35,730 nucleotides of DNA, taken from an uncultured Flavobacteriaceae bacterium. Its GTDB lineage: Bacteria; Bacteroidota; Bacteroidia; Flavobacteriales; Flavobacteriaceae. The position numbers and the translations under genes are program-made. This document shows, one piece after another, positions 9,854 to 18,995 of the stretch. The stretch is taken from NCBI GenBank assembly GCA_913043275.1, contig CAJWLL010000022.1, positions 1 through 35,730 of the forward strand. Reading direction: 5' to 3'. The notes under the pieces are model-generated. The model did no database searches. It worked only from the letters and a program-made list of their open reading frames with translations, and was not told the origin of the DNA. Every line of letters starts with the position of its first letter. Positions within the stretch are counted from its first letter, which is position 1.

Positions 9854-9861
9854 CAAATATA
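9854..9861 (-). promoter_or_regulatory. -7 box of marR / acyl-CoA dehydrogenase promoter
   Basis: Read on the minus strand the sequence is TATATTTG, an exact match to the Bacteroidota TAnnTTTG element, ending 18 bases before the marR ATG. No clear -33 TTG lies at the usual 19-21 base distance, because that stretch is occupied by the palindrome. Confidence 0.55.
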
Positions 9862-9870
9862 TTAAATACA

Positions 9871-9888
9871 TATTATGCATGCATAATA
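9871..9888. promoter_or_regulatory. 18-bp perfect palindrome, candidate MarR operator
   Basis: TATTATGCATGCATAATA reads identically on both strands. It starts 9 bases upstream of the marR -7 box and covers the -20 to -35 region, between the ligase stop and marR. MarR-family dimers typically bind imperfect palindromes of 16-20 bp overlapping their own promoter. The role is inferred from position and symmetry. Confidence 0.6.
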
Positions 9889-9908
9889 AAATTGTCAAAA
9901 AAAAAAAA

Positions 9909-11678
9909 TTAAGAGTAGATTTCATCAATTAGATACTGAAATTTTTTCATAACGATTTTTCGCTTTACTTTCATGGTAGGAGTAAGGTGTCCTCCTTCGA
10001 CCGACCATATTTCAGGAGTTAATCGTATTGTTTTTACTTGCTCCCACTTTCCAAACTTCTCATCATGCAATCTGATTTCATCATTTATTTTATTAAATAA
10101 GTTTTCATTTTTACAGATTGATTTCGGATCTTTTTTACATGAAATGCCTTGTTTTTCAAGCCAAATTTTGGCTAGATCAAAAGAGGGTTGGATAAGTGCT
10201 GAAGTCATTTTTTCCCCCTCACCTATAACTATAATCTGTTCAATCAAAAGCGACTGTTTTAATTGGTTTTCTATTACCTGAGGTGCAACATATTTCCCTC
10301 CAGAGGTTTTGAACATCTGTTTTTTACGATCGGTTATTTTAAGAAAGCCCTCCTTATCTATGGTTCCAATATCTCCTGTTTTAAAAAAATCTCCTTTCAT
10401 TACTTTGCTGGTTTGTTCAGGATCTTTGAAGTACCCTTTCATTATATTGGGACCTTTGCACAGAATTTCTCCATCGGCGGCTATGACAACCTCAACACCC
10501 TCAATTATTTTCCCTACTGTTCCTATTTTTAAATCACCATTTCTTAAATCATTGATAGAAATTGCCGGAGAGGTCTCTGTTAAACCGTATGCCTCAGCAA
10601 TGGTCATGCCTGCAGCTGCAAAAACTCTAGCTAATCTGGCTTGAAGCGGAGCACTTCCTGAGCATATGATTTTCAGATTTCCTCCCAATGCCATTTTCCA
10701 TTTAGACAGAATAAGTTTATTCGCGATCCAATGCTTTATGTTATAGATGAAGTCTGATTTATGATAGGGGTCATATTTTAGACCAACCTTAACAGCCCAA
10801 AAAAACAATGTTTTTTTTAATCCTTTCAGATCATTTCCTTTGGCATGTATTTTATCATAAACTTTTTCAAGAAGCCTTGGAACTGCAGTCATAAAATTTG
10901 GCTTCACTTCTTTTAAATTTTCACTGATAGTATCTAATGATTCAGCAAAATATACCGAAATGCTATTGTATAGATAACCATAGATAAAAGTTCTCTCAAA
11001 AATATGACAGAGAGGCAGAAAACTCAATGCAGTCTGGCTTCTTTCTTCAAAAGGGAACTTTTTTGTAGCGGAGATTACATTAGAAACAATATTGCCATGA
11101 CTTAGCATTACACCTTTGGGAACACCTGTAGTACCTGAGGTATAGATAATTGTAGCAATATGATCAGACTCGATATTTGATTTAATTTCCTCTAGCTTTT
11201 TTTCATTCCAAGCTTCTTTTCCCACTTCAATCAACTCCGACCAGTTTTTACAGCCCTTTATTTGGTCAAAAGCGAATATCTCTAAAAGTCCTCTTACTTG
11301 TGATTTAATAGAAAAAATTTTATCAAAAACCTGTTGGTCTGAAACAAAACAAAAGACACTCTCGGAATGATTGAGAATGTATTCGTAATCTTTTGAACTT
11401 ATATTGGGATAGAGTGGAACTGAAATGGCTCCAATCTGAAGAATAGCCATATCCATAATACACCACTCTGATCTATTAGTAGTTGAAATCAGCGCAATTT
11501 TATCCTGAGGTTTCACTCCCATTTCAATAAGGGCTGTACTTATAAAATTGACAGATTCAAAATATTTTTGGGTTGAGATGGACTTCCAGTTTCCATTTCT
11601 TTTATCATTAAGGCATTTTTCTATTGGATGGGTTTCAACCTGAATACTTAAAATATCAAAAATCCTTGAAGGCTTCAT
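9909..11678 (-). CDS. Long-chain fatty acid-CoA ligase (AMP-forming)
   Basis: This 589-residue ANL-superfamily enzyme activates fatty acids to acyl-CoA with ATP through an acyl-adenylate. The phosphate-binding loop YTSGTTGVPKG (about 179-189), the AYGLTET motif (363-369), KTGDIG (433-438) and DRKKQMFKTSGGKYVAP (450-466) are all intact, and length and motifs match the FAA1-like group (COG1022). An in-frame TTG two codons upstream could extend it slightly, but the ATG at 11678 is preferred. It follows purL by about 50 bases and precedes marR and acyl-CoA dehydrogenase on the same strand, giving a small fatty acid utilisation cluster. Confidence 0.93.
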   Translation of the reverse strand: MKPSRIFDILSIQVETHPIEKCLNDKRNGNWKSISTQKYFESVNFISTALIEMGVKPQDKIALISTTNRSEWCIMDMAILQIGAISVPLYPNISSKDYEYILNHSESVFCFVSDQQVFDKIFSIKSQVRGLLEIFAFDQIKGCKNWSELIEVGKEAWNEKKLEEIKSNIESDHIATIIYTSGTTGVPKGVMLSHGNIVSNVISATKKFPFEERSQTALSFLPLCHIFERTFIYGYLYNSISVYFAESLDTISENLKEVKPNFMTAVPRLLEKVYDKIHAKGNDLKGLKKTLFFWAVKVGLKYDPYHKSDFIYNIKHWIANKLILSKWKMALGGNLKIICSGSAPLQARLARVFAAAGMTIAEAYGLTETSPAISINDLRNGDLKIGTVGKIIEGVEVVIAADGEILCKGPNIMKGYFKDPEQTSKVMKGDFFKTGDIGTIDKEGFLKITDRKKQMFKTSGGKYVAPQVIENQLKQSLLIEQIIVIGEGEKMTSALIQPSFDLAKIWLEKQGISCKKDPKSICKNENLFNKINDEIRLHDEKFGKWEQVKTIRLTPEIWSVEGGHLTPTMKVKRKIVMKKFQYLIDEIYS

Positions 11679-11729
11679 AGTCAATATTGAATTTAAATTA
11701 GTGAAATTTAGTTAATAAAAATCATCTAT

Positions 11730-14700
11730 TTATTTTTTGTCAAGCCAACGCTTTGCATTTTCAAAGGCAATGATCCAAGGAGAAAACTCATCGTTTCTGT
11801 CTTGTGGGTAATAAGCCCAATTCCACGGAAAGGTAGAACGTTCTAGGTGAGGCATCATGACAAGGTGTCGACCGTCTTGGCTGCAAAGCATGGCAGCATT
11901 ATAATCAGAACCATTGGGATTGGCAGGGTAAACCTCTTGATGGTATTTTGCTGGTATTTGGTATTGATATTCATCCATTGGCAAATGAAACTTACCTTCG
12001 CCATGAGCAGCCCAAATTCCAAGTTTAGCACCTTCTAAACCCTGCATCATTACCGAGGATGAAGGTTGGATACTTACAGCAGTAAATTGACATTCAAATT
12101 TTCCCGAATCGTTGAGGTGCATTTTTGGAAGCTCTTTGTGCTCTGATGTAATCATTCCTAATTCAACAAACAATTGACAGCCGTTACATACCCCGAGTGA
12201 AAGGGTATCTTCTCTGGCAAAAAAATCATTCAGACTTTTCTTAGCTTTGTGGTTAAAGAGAAAAGCACCTGCCCATCCTTTGGCAGAACCTAAAACATCT
12301 GAGTTGGAAAAACCACCAACCGCCGCTATAAATTGAAATTCTTCAAGGGTTTTCCTTCCCTCAATCAGGTCAGTCATGTGAATGTCATAAACTTCAAATC
12401 CTACGGAGTACATAGCATAGGCCATTTCTCTTTCAGAATTACTTCCTTTTTCTCTTATAATAGCCGCTTTAATTTTACTGTTGTTTTCGGAAGATAATTT
12501 TCCATTAAATGATGAAGGAAAATAGAATTGTAAGGGTGTCTTCTTGTAATTTTCAATCCGCTCTGCTGCACATTTGTTTTGCTTCGCATCGAGTGCTGCT
12601 GAGGTAGAAAACCATATTTCGCGATATTGAGCGACATCTAATTCTAGTTCATCCTGATTGTTTTGAGCGATTAGTTTTCCGGTCTCGGTCACTTTACCTA
12701 TAAGGTGGCAATTAATATTATGATTTATAAAATGGGAAGTAAGATCTATTTCACTTTGAAGAATCAAACCACTGTTTTCAGCAAAAAGTAAGGCAGTAGT
12801 ATCCTTTTCCTTCAATGATGTTAAATCAATTTCCATTCCAACATTTTGAGAAGGAAAGCACATTTCCAGCAAGCTAGTAATTAGTCCACCTGAGGAAACA
12901 TCATGTCCCGCCACAATTTTTTTATTTAAGATCAATTTTTGAATTAAATTGAAAGCGTTTTTAAAAACATTAACATCAGAAACTCCAGGGGCTTCAGAGC
13001 CGATTTTATTTAATACTTGACCCAATGAAGACCCACCTAACACATGTTTTTCTGAGGATAAATTGATGTAATATAGATCTCCTCTATTGGGTAGTGATAC
13101 TGGAGTAACAATTTTTTTAATATCCTCACACTGTCCTGCGGAAGAGATGATAACGGTCCCCGGAGCTAAAACATCACCTTCCTGATATTTTTGTTTCATC
13201 GACAAGGAGTCCTTACCTGTGGGAATATTAATACCCAGATCAATAGCAAAGTCTGAACAGGCTTTTACCGCTTGATATAATCGATCATTTTCACCTGGGT
13301 TGTTGCAAGGCCACATCCAGTTGGCTGACAAACTGATCGACTTGAGACCCTCCGACATTGGAGCCCATACTATATTGGTTAGTGATTCTGCAATTGCATT
13401 TACACTTCCTTTAGCTGAATCAATTAGTCCTATTACTGGAGCATGACCAATGGCAGTAGCCACGCCATGTTTTCCATTGAAATCTAAAGCCATTACCCCA
13501 CAATTACTCAATGGAAGTTGCAAGGCTCCCACTGTTTGTTGCTGCGCCACACGACCTGTTACACAACGATCTACTTTGTTCGTAAGCCAATCTTTACAAC
13601 CGACTGCCTCTAACATGAGTAGATTTTTTAAATAATTTTCAAAATTGGAGAAATGGTATGAGGGATCATTAAAAAACATCTTTTTGTTTTTATCCAAAAG
13701 GGTAGTCTTTGGAGCATCTCCAAATAAAGAATCAATTGCCAGATCAATTGGTTTTTCACCATTAATATTATTAATAAACGAAAAGTGTTTGTCTCCCGTT
13801 ACTTTACCAACAATATAAATAGGAGTCCTTTCACGTTGGGCAATCGTTTTTAGCAATTTAGTGTCTTTTTCAGACAGAATAAGACCCATACGCTCCTGTG
13901 ATTCGTTTCCTATAATCTCTTTAGCTGATAAGGTAGGATCCCCAAGTGGAAGTTTATTGATGTATATTTCACCTCCAGAATCTTCCACTAATTCTGAAAG
14001 ACAATTCAGATGGCCTCCGGCTCCGTGATCATGAATTGAAATGATTGGATTATTAGCACTTTCTACCAAAGCCCTGATGGAATTAGCTACTCTTTTTTGC
14101 ATTTCTGGGTTGGATCTTTGAACAGCGTTGAGTTCTATTTCATTGCTGAAAGCACCTGTATTAGAAGAGGAAACTGCAGCTCCTCCCATACCAATTCTGT
14201 AATTATCTCCACCTAGAACCACAATTAAATCGCCCTTTGAAGGTGATTTTTTTTTGGCTTGATCAAGAACTCCATAACCAATGCCGCCTGCCATCATGAT
14301 GACCTTGTCGTAACCTAAGCGTTGATCTTTTTCTTGATGTTCAAAAGTTAAAATAGAACCAGAAATTAGGGGTTGTCCAAATTTATTACCAAAATCAGAG
14401 GCGCCGTTTGAGGCTTTGATTAACAAGTCCAAGGGGGTTTGATACAACCATTTTCTTTCGGGAAAACCTTCTTCCCATTTTCGATCTGCTGTAACTCTAG
14501 AGTAGGGAGTCATGTAAACGGCTGATCCCGCTAACGGGAGAGAACCCTGACCTCCTGCGAGCCGGTCGCGAATTTCTCCACCAGAACCAGTAGCAGCTCC
14601 GTTGAAAGGCTCGACTGTAGTTGGGAAATTATGGGTTTCTGCTTTGAGTGATATAACACTCTTAATGGTATTGGTTTCGTATACACTTGGTAGGGATCCA

Positions 14701-15374
14701 TCTTTTGGAGCAAACTGTTCTATTTCTGGGCCAGAAAAGAAAGCCACGTTGTCTTCATATGCTGATACAATTCTATTTGGGTTTATTTTAGATGTTTTTT
14801 TAATCATTTGAAATAAGCTTTCCCTCTGTTCCATTCCATCAATCACAAAACGCCCATTAAAAATCTTATGTCGACAATGCTCTGAGTTAACCTGAGAAAA
14901 ACCGAAGACTTCAGAATCAGTTAAAGAACGTCCCAAATACTGCGATAATCCTTCCAAGTAGTTTATTTCCTTTTTGTTTAAGGCCAATCCTTCTTTTTGA
15001 TTGTAGGCTTCAATGTTGTTTATGTTCTTTACCGGCTCTGGGGTAATATCGATGGTAAAAATGGATTGATCTAGCCCATTATAAACTTTAAAAAGCATTG
15101 GATCAAATTCATCACCCAGATTGTTTATAACAAACATTTCTATTCTGGAAATTCCATCAATATCCATGTTTTGTGTTATTTCGACTGCATTAGTGCTCCA
15201 AGGTGTAATCATTGATTTACGGGGGCCAACAAAATTACCCTTTATGATTTTTTCATCGATTAATGATTCGTTGCCGAAAAGCCAAACCAATTTTTCTTGG
15301 ATAAAAGGATCAAGATTTTGTTTGGTTTGAACTGCGAAGAGGTTCCGGTCGGGATTACCAAAAAAGTAAATCAT
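11730..15374 (-). CDS. purL: Phosphoribosylformylglycinamidine synthase (large, single-chain)
   Basis: PurL converts FGAR, glutamine and ATP to FGAM, step four of purine synthesis. The 1214-residue protein is the long single-chain type: N-terminal domain, linker motif SQVNSEHCRHKIF (about 160-172), two AIR-synthase-like halves (GSGGEIRDR, HDHGAGGHLNCLSE, later GHDVSSGGL), and a C-terminal glutamine amidotransferase domain with nucleophile Cys1063 in GVCNGCQLF and the downstream MPHLER histidine. It is slightly shorter than the roughly 1295-residue E. coli enzyme. The frame also allows a TTG one codon upstream; ATG at 15374 is chosen. No other pur genes are in the window. Confidence 0.97.
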   Translation of the reverse strand: MIYFFGNPDRNLFAVQTKQNLDPFIQEKLVWLFGNESLIDEKIIKGNFVGPRKSMITPWSTNAVEITQNMDIDGISRIEMFVINNLGDEFDPMLFKVYNGLDQSIFTIDITPEPVKNINNIEAYNQKEGLALNKKEINYLEGLSQYLGRSLTDSEVFGFSQVNSEHCRHKIFNGRFVIDGMEQRESLFQMIKKTSKINPNRIVSAYEDNVAFFSGPEIEQFAPKDGSLPSVYETNTIKSVISLKAETHNFPTTVEPFNGAATGSGGEIRDRLAGGQGSLPLAGSAVYMTPYSRVTADRKWEEGFPERKWLYQTPLDLLIKASNGASDFGNKFGQPLISGSILTFEHQEKDQRLGYDKVIMMAGGIGYGVLDQAKKKSPSKGDLIVVLGGDNYRIGMGGAAVSSSNTGAFSNEIELNAVQRSNPEMQKRVANSIRALVESANNPIISIHDHGAGGHLNCLSELVEDSGGEIYINKLPLGDPTLSAKEIIGNESQERMGLILSEKDTKLLKTIAQRERTPIYIVGKVTGDKHFSFINNINGEKPIDLAIDSLFGDAPKTTLLDKNKKMFFNDPSYHFSNFENYLKNLLMLEAVGCKDWLTNKVDRCVTGRVAQQQTVGALQLPLSNCGVMALDFNGKHGVATAIGHAPVIGLIDSAKGSVNAIAESLTNIVWAPMSEGLKSISLSANWMWPCNNPGENDRLYQAVKACSDFAIDLGINIPTGKDSLSMKQKYQEGDVLAPGTVIISSAGQCEDIKKIVTPVSLPNRGDLYYINLSSEKHVLGGSSLGQVLNKIGSEAPGVSDVNVFKNAFNLIQKLILNKKIVAGHDVSSGGLITSLLEMCFPSQNVGMEIDLTSLKEKDTTALLFAENSGLILQSEIDLTSHFINHNINCHLIGKVTETGKLIAQNNQDELELDVAQYREIWFSTSAALDAKQNKCAAERIENYKKTPLQFYFPSSFNGKLSSENNSKIKAAIIREKGSNSEREMAYAMYSVGFEVYDIHMTDLIEGRKTLEEFQFIAAVGGFSNSDVLGSAKGWAGAFLFNHKAKKSLNDFFAREDTLSLGVCNGCQLFVELGMITSEHKELPKMHLNDSGKFECQFTAVSIQPSSSVMMQGLEGAKLGIWAAHGEGKFHLPMDEYQYQIPAKYHQEVYPANPNGSDYNAAMLCSQDGRHLVMMPHLERSTFPWNWAYYPQDRNDEFSPWIIAFENAKRWLDKK

Positions 15375-15466
15375 CAATGGATTATTGTTGTTCCAAAAAT
15401 AATTTTTTCCAGTGATTCTGACCTAACGAATTTGGAGTTGGAGTCAATAACTTTTCAGCATTTTAT

Positions 15467-16678
15467 TCACATTTTTTTGATCAATCGAGCACAGTAAAAA
15501 CCATCAAAATCGGTCAAATGGGAAAAATACGTGTGTTCTTTTTCCAATTCAAATTTAGACCCCAGTTTACTGCTTAAGAATTTAACAATTTGAAGTTTGT
15601 TTTCTATAGGTAAAATAGAGCAAGTTGCATAGACCAAATTCCCACCTTTTTTGACCATAGGTGCATATGTTTGAAGAATACTTTCTTGGGTTTCCAGTAT
15701 TTCAGTCAATCGCTCGGGTGTCAAGTTCCACTTCGTATCGGGATTTCTTTTTAGCACCCCCAAACCACTGCAGGGCGCATCGATCAACACACCATCAGCA
15801 TTGTGTTTTAAGGTTTTAAAAACTCCCTTTACATCAACATTTACTGTTTGAATGGATTCAATTTTATTACGGAGACACCTTTTACGTAGTTCATGTAGTT
15901 TGGCAGGATAAATATCCAAAGCTACAATCTTAGCGGAATCTTTTGTAAGATCAGCCAAGTGCAAACTTTTTCCCCCGGCACCTGCACATGCATCAATGTA
16001 ATATTTACCTGATTCAGGTTTTAACCAAGGGCTGATTTTCTGAGAATTTGCATCTTGAACTTCAAACCAGCCTTCTCTGTACTCTTTTATCTTTTGAAGT
16101 GATTGTTTTTTTTCAAAAACTAAGGCATGGGGATAGTCAGGAACAATACTGGTGATTATGTTGTATTTTTTTAACAGCTTTTCTTTTAGTTTTTCGACCG
16201 TAGTCAAAAGTGTATTAACCCTGATAATAAGGTTTGCAGGGGTATTGAGTGATTCTATTTCTTTTTCCCATATTTCTTCTCCAAAAGCCTCTTCACATAT
16301 TTGATCCAACCAATCGGGAATTGAATATTTGTATTTTCTATCTAGAACCAAAACTGGGGCTTTCGCCTTGATCTCTTCTGCATCGATATTTTTGAACTCG
16401 ACCCATTCGGGGAGTGGGAAATCATTGAGCACCATCCAACACCCCATTAGATTCCATAGATTTTCGGCCTCACTTTCTGGTCCAGTAAGGGCATGAAAAA
16501 ATTTTTTTTTACGAATGATTTCGTAGAATGCTTGAGCGATGCTTCTCCTGTCCCTGGACCCCCAGATTGGATTGATTTTGAGCAACTTTTTGAGGACATC
16601 GGCAGCTGGTCGTTTTTCTATCAGTGTTTTCTCCAATCCGGAGATAATACCCAAGGCAATGTTGCGGTGTAATTTCAT
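15467..16678 (-). CDS. RsmB/NOP-family RNA (cytosine-5) methyltransferase
   Basis: The 403-residue SAM-dependent enzyme methylates cytosine C5 in RNA, probably 16S rRNA. The N-terminal 140 residues are helical and NusB-like, as in RsmB. The Rossmann domain has the SAM loop DACAGAGGK (229-237), IDAPCSGLGVL (299-309) and VYATCSILPIEN (349-360); Cys353 is the expected nucleophile and Cys303 assists release. It starts at ATG, 92 bases upstream of purL on the same strand. A TAGTTTTG box (minus strand, 16687-16694) just upstream fits TAnnTTTG, but lies so close to the ATG that the leader would be only a few bases. Exact target base is not deducible. Confidence 0.92.
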   Translation of the reverse strand: MKLHRNIALGIISGLEKTLIEKRPAADVLKKLLKINPIWGSRDRRSIAQAFYEIIRKKKFFHALTGPESEAENLWNLMGCWMVLNDFPLPEWVEFKNIDAEEIKAKAPVLVLDRKYKYSIPDWLDQICEEAFGEEIWEKEIESLNTPANLIIRVNTLLTTVEKLKEKLLKKYNIITSIVPDYPHALVFEKKQSLQKIKEYREGWFEVQDANSQKISPWLKPESGKYYIDACAGAGGKSLHLADLTKDSAKIVALDIYPAKLHELRKRCLRNKIESIQTVNVDVKGVFKTLKHNADGVLIDAPCSGLGVLKRNPDTKWNLTPERLTEILETQESILQTYAPMVKKGGNLVYATCSILPIENKLQIVKFLSSKLGSKFELEKEHTYFSHLTDFDGFYCARLIKKM

Positions 16679-17174
16679 GATGGGTACAAAACTAAACCTA
16701 TATCACTTATTTGAATGATTTACTTTTGCTTTTATCATTCTGTCAACTATTTATCGGTTGAAATCGTATTTTGAATGATGCATTTTCAAGATAAGATTGT
16801 CTATGACTTTCTGTAATTTCAATTGCATTTTATCTCCGTCATAAAAACATCCATTTCGATTTTTTAACTAGCAAATTCAATGATTCATTACAGGCTGTTT
16901 TATAAATCCAATTGTATATATATTTATTCTATATTAATTTACTTATATTCTAAAATACCTTGATTAACATATTTTACAGAAGTTCATCGGTATCCTCATA
17001 GTTAATCACAATTTTTCTTATTTTCCAGTATAGACGTTCCTTATAATTAGGAAGCAATTATTTAAAGGCAATCTACTGATTTTTAGGTAATTAAAATTAG
17101 TTAATAAATTGATTATGATGTTTTAAAGTTTTTTATTCTTAAATGAAGTTCTTATAAAATAGTTTAATGTAGTA
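16679..17174. other. Noncoding gap of about 500 bases
   Basis: Very AT-rich sequence with stops in all frames. I see no tRNA fold, convincing terminator, repeat or conserved coding remnant. It lies downstream of the msbA-like gene and upstream of the methyltransferase gene, so it must hold the 3' end of one transcript and the promoter of the next. Confidence 0.6.
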
Positions 17175-18995
17175 CTATAAAGTTTGCAGTTCAACCAGAT
17201 TTTTATACTCTGATTTTTTTGTTATAAGCTCTTTGTGTGTTCCTGATTCAACAATTTTACCTTTATTGAAGACTACAATCAAATCTGCTTTTTGGATGGT
17301 TGAAAGTCTGTGGGCAATCACCAATGAGGTTCTGTTTTTCATCAAGTTTTCCAATGCCTCTTGTACCATTTTCTCCGAGCCGGTGTCAAGTGCAGAGGTA
17401 GCCTCATCAAGAATTAAAATATCCGGATCTTTTAAAATGGCCCGGGCTATAGACAATCTTTGTTTTTGCCCTCCCGATAGTTTGTTTCCTCCTTCACCGA
17501 TGATGCTGTCATAACTCTGTTCTAATTTTTCTATAAAATCAGTTGCATTTGCTACTCTGGCAGCCTCCTTAATTTGTTCAAGTGTGGCCTTTGGATTTCC
17601 CAAAGCAATATTATTTCTTACACTGTCGTTAAACAAAATTGAGTCTTGAGTGACCATTCCGGTAAGCCCATACAGAGATTTTTTCTTTACTATATTTATG
17701 GGTGTTCCATCTAAAGTCAAACTACCTTTATCAATGTCATAAAATCGATTGAGCAAATTGGCCAATGTGGTTTTTCCACTTCCCGAAGGCCCAACAAGAG
17801 CGACGGTTTGTCCTTTTTTTATTTCGAGTGAAAAATCCTCCAATACTGGGGATTTCTCGTATGAAAAGAAAACATTTTCAAATTTAATATCCTTTTCAAA
17901 CGATTTAATATCAACGGCATCTTGCAAATCCTCCATGTTGTCTTTGGTCTCCAAAATTTCCAGAATCCGCAATGCAGCAGCATCTCCTTTTTTAACGCTA
18001 TAGTAAGCCTTACTGATTCCTTTTGCAGGAGTCAAAACATTATAAGCCAATCCCAAATAGGATAAAAAAATAGCGCCGTTCAGGGTTTGATCGATCAACA
18101 CCATTTTTCCACCATACCATAACAATACACTGATTACCACAATTCCCAAAAACTCACTTAAAGGGGAGGCAAGGTTTTGTCGGTTTAAGAGCTTGTTAGA
18201 AAAATCAAAAAATCGCCCCGTTGAGTGTTTGAATTTTTTTACAAACGTTTTTTCTGCATTAAAGGCTTTGATTATTTTAACACCTCCCAGGGTCTCCTCC
18301 AAAAGGGATAGAAATTCCCCCTGTTCTTTTTGAACATTATCCGATTTTCGCTTTAAGGATTTACCTATTTGAGAGATGAAGCCTCCGGATATGGGGATAA
18401 AGATCAGTACGAAAATGGTTAGTTTTACACTAAAACTGAACATTACTATAAGGGAAAAGATAATGGTCAGTGGGTCTCTAACTATTAACTCTAAGATGGA
18501 TAAGAAAGAATGCTGAAGTTCTAAAACATCGGAGGAAATTCGAGCCATTAGGTCTCCTTTTTTCTTCTTTGAGAAAAAATATAAGGGCAAAGTTGTGGTC
18601 TTTTGATACAACTCATTTCGCAAATCCATTAAAACACCATTCCTCAGAAAAGTGATGAAATACATTGCCAAATAGTTAAAAATATTTTTAAATAAAAACA
18701 GGCTGATGATCACCCCAATAACAAAGATAAGTGCCTTTCCACTGTCTTGATCCATGTATTGACTGACTTTGTAATTGAAAAAACCTTCGAGATAATTTTT
18801 TATTTGGCCAATACCCTGATAGGTTGGAGGGACAATCGTTTTGTGTGTTGTGCCAAACAGAATTTGCATTAGGGGAATCATGGATACATAGGCCAATGCA
18901 CTAAAAATAGCATATAGTACATTGAAGAATATATTTAAGAAAGCAAACCGCTTGTATGGTAAGCCAAACCGAAGTATTTTAAAAAAATAATTCAT
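17175..18995 (-). CDS. ABC exporter, MsbA-like (fused permease and ATPase)
   Basis: This 606-residue half-transporter works as a homodimer exporting a lipid or lipid-linked substrate across the inner membrane. Residues 1-330 carry six membrane spans (clear ones near 17-45, 88-112, 170-205 and 283-320). The ATPase domain has Walker A GPSGSGKTT (402-410), Q-loop VTQDS, signature LSGGQKQR (506-513), Walker B ILILDEAT (526-533) and H-loop His562. Its ATG directly follows the stop of the phosphosugar mutase with no gap, so it is translated from the same operon as the glycosyltransferase. The context favours a glycolipid or lipid A-like substrate over a drug; the exact substrate is unknown. Confidence 0.93.
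   Translation of the reverse strand: MNYFFKILRFGLPYKRFAFLNIFFNVLYAIFSALAYVSMIPLMQILFGTTHKTIVPPTYQGIGQIKNYLEGFFNYKVSQYMDQDSGKALIFVIGVIISLFLFKNIFNYLAMYFITFLRNGVLMDLRNELYQKTTTLPLYFFSKKKKGDLMARISSDVLELQHSFLSILELIVRDPLTIIFSLIVMFSFSVKLTIFVLIFIPISGGFISQIGKSLKRKSDNVQKEQGEFLSLLEETLGGVKIIKAFNAEKTFVKKFKHSTGRFFDFSNKLLNRQNLASPLSEFLGIVVISVLLWYGGKMVLIDQTLNGAIFLSYLGLAYNVLTPAKGISKAYYSVKKGDAAALRILEILETKDNMEDLQDAVDIKSFEKDIKFENVFFSYEKSPVLEDFSLEIKKGQTVALVGPSGSGKTTLANLLNRFYDIDKGSLTLDGTPINIVKKKSLYGLTGMVTQDSILFNDSVRNNIALGNPKATLEQIKEAARVANATDFIEKLEQSYDSIIGEGGNKLSGGQKQRLSIARAILKDPDILILDEATSALDTGSEKMVQEALENLMKNRTSLVIAHRLSTIQKADLIVVFNKGKIVESGTHKELITKKSEYKNLVELQTL

Noticed and set aside
9597-9932. A 111-codon plus-strand frame opposite marR
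   Set aside because: It is antisense to the conserved MarR domain and runs into low-complexity AT sequence.
11681-11699. Short palindromes TCAATATTGA and AATTTAAATT upstream of the ligase
   Set aside because: Ten-base palindromes are frequent in such AT-rich DNA and neither matches the marR palindrome.
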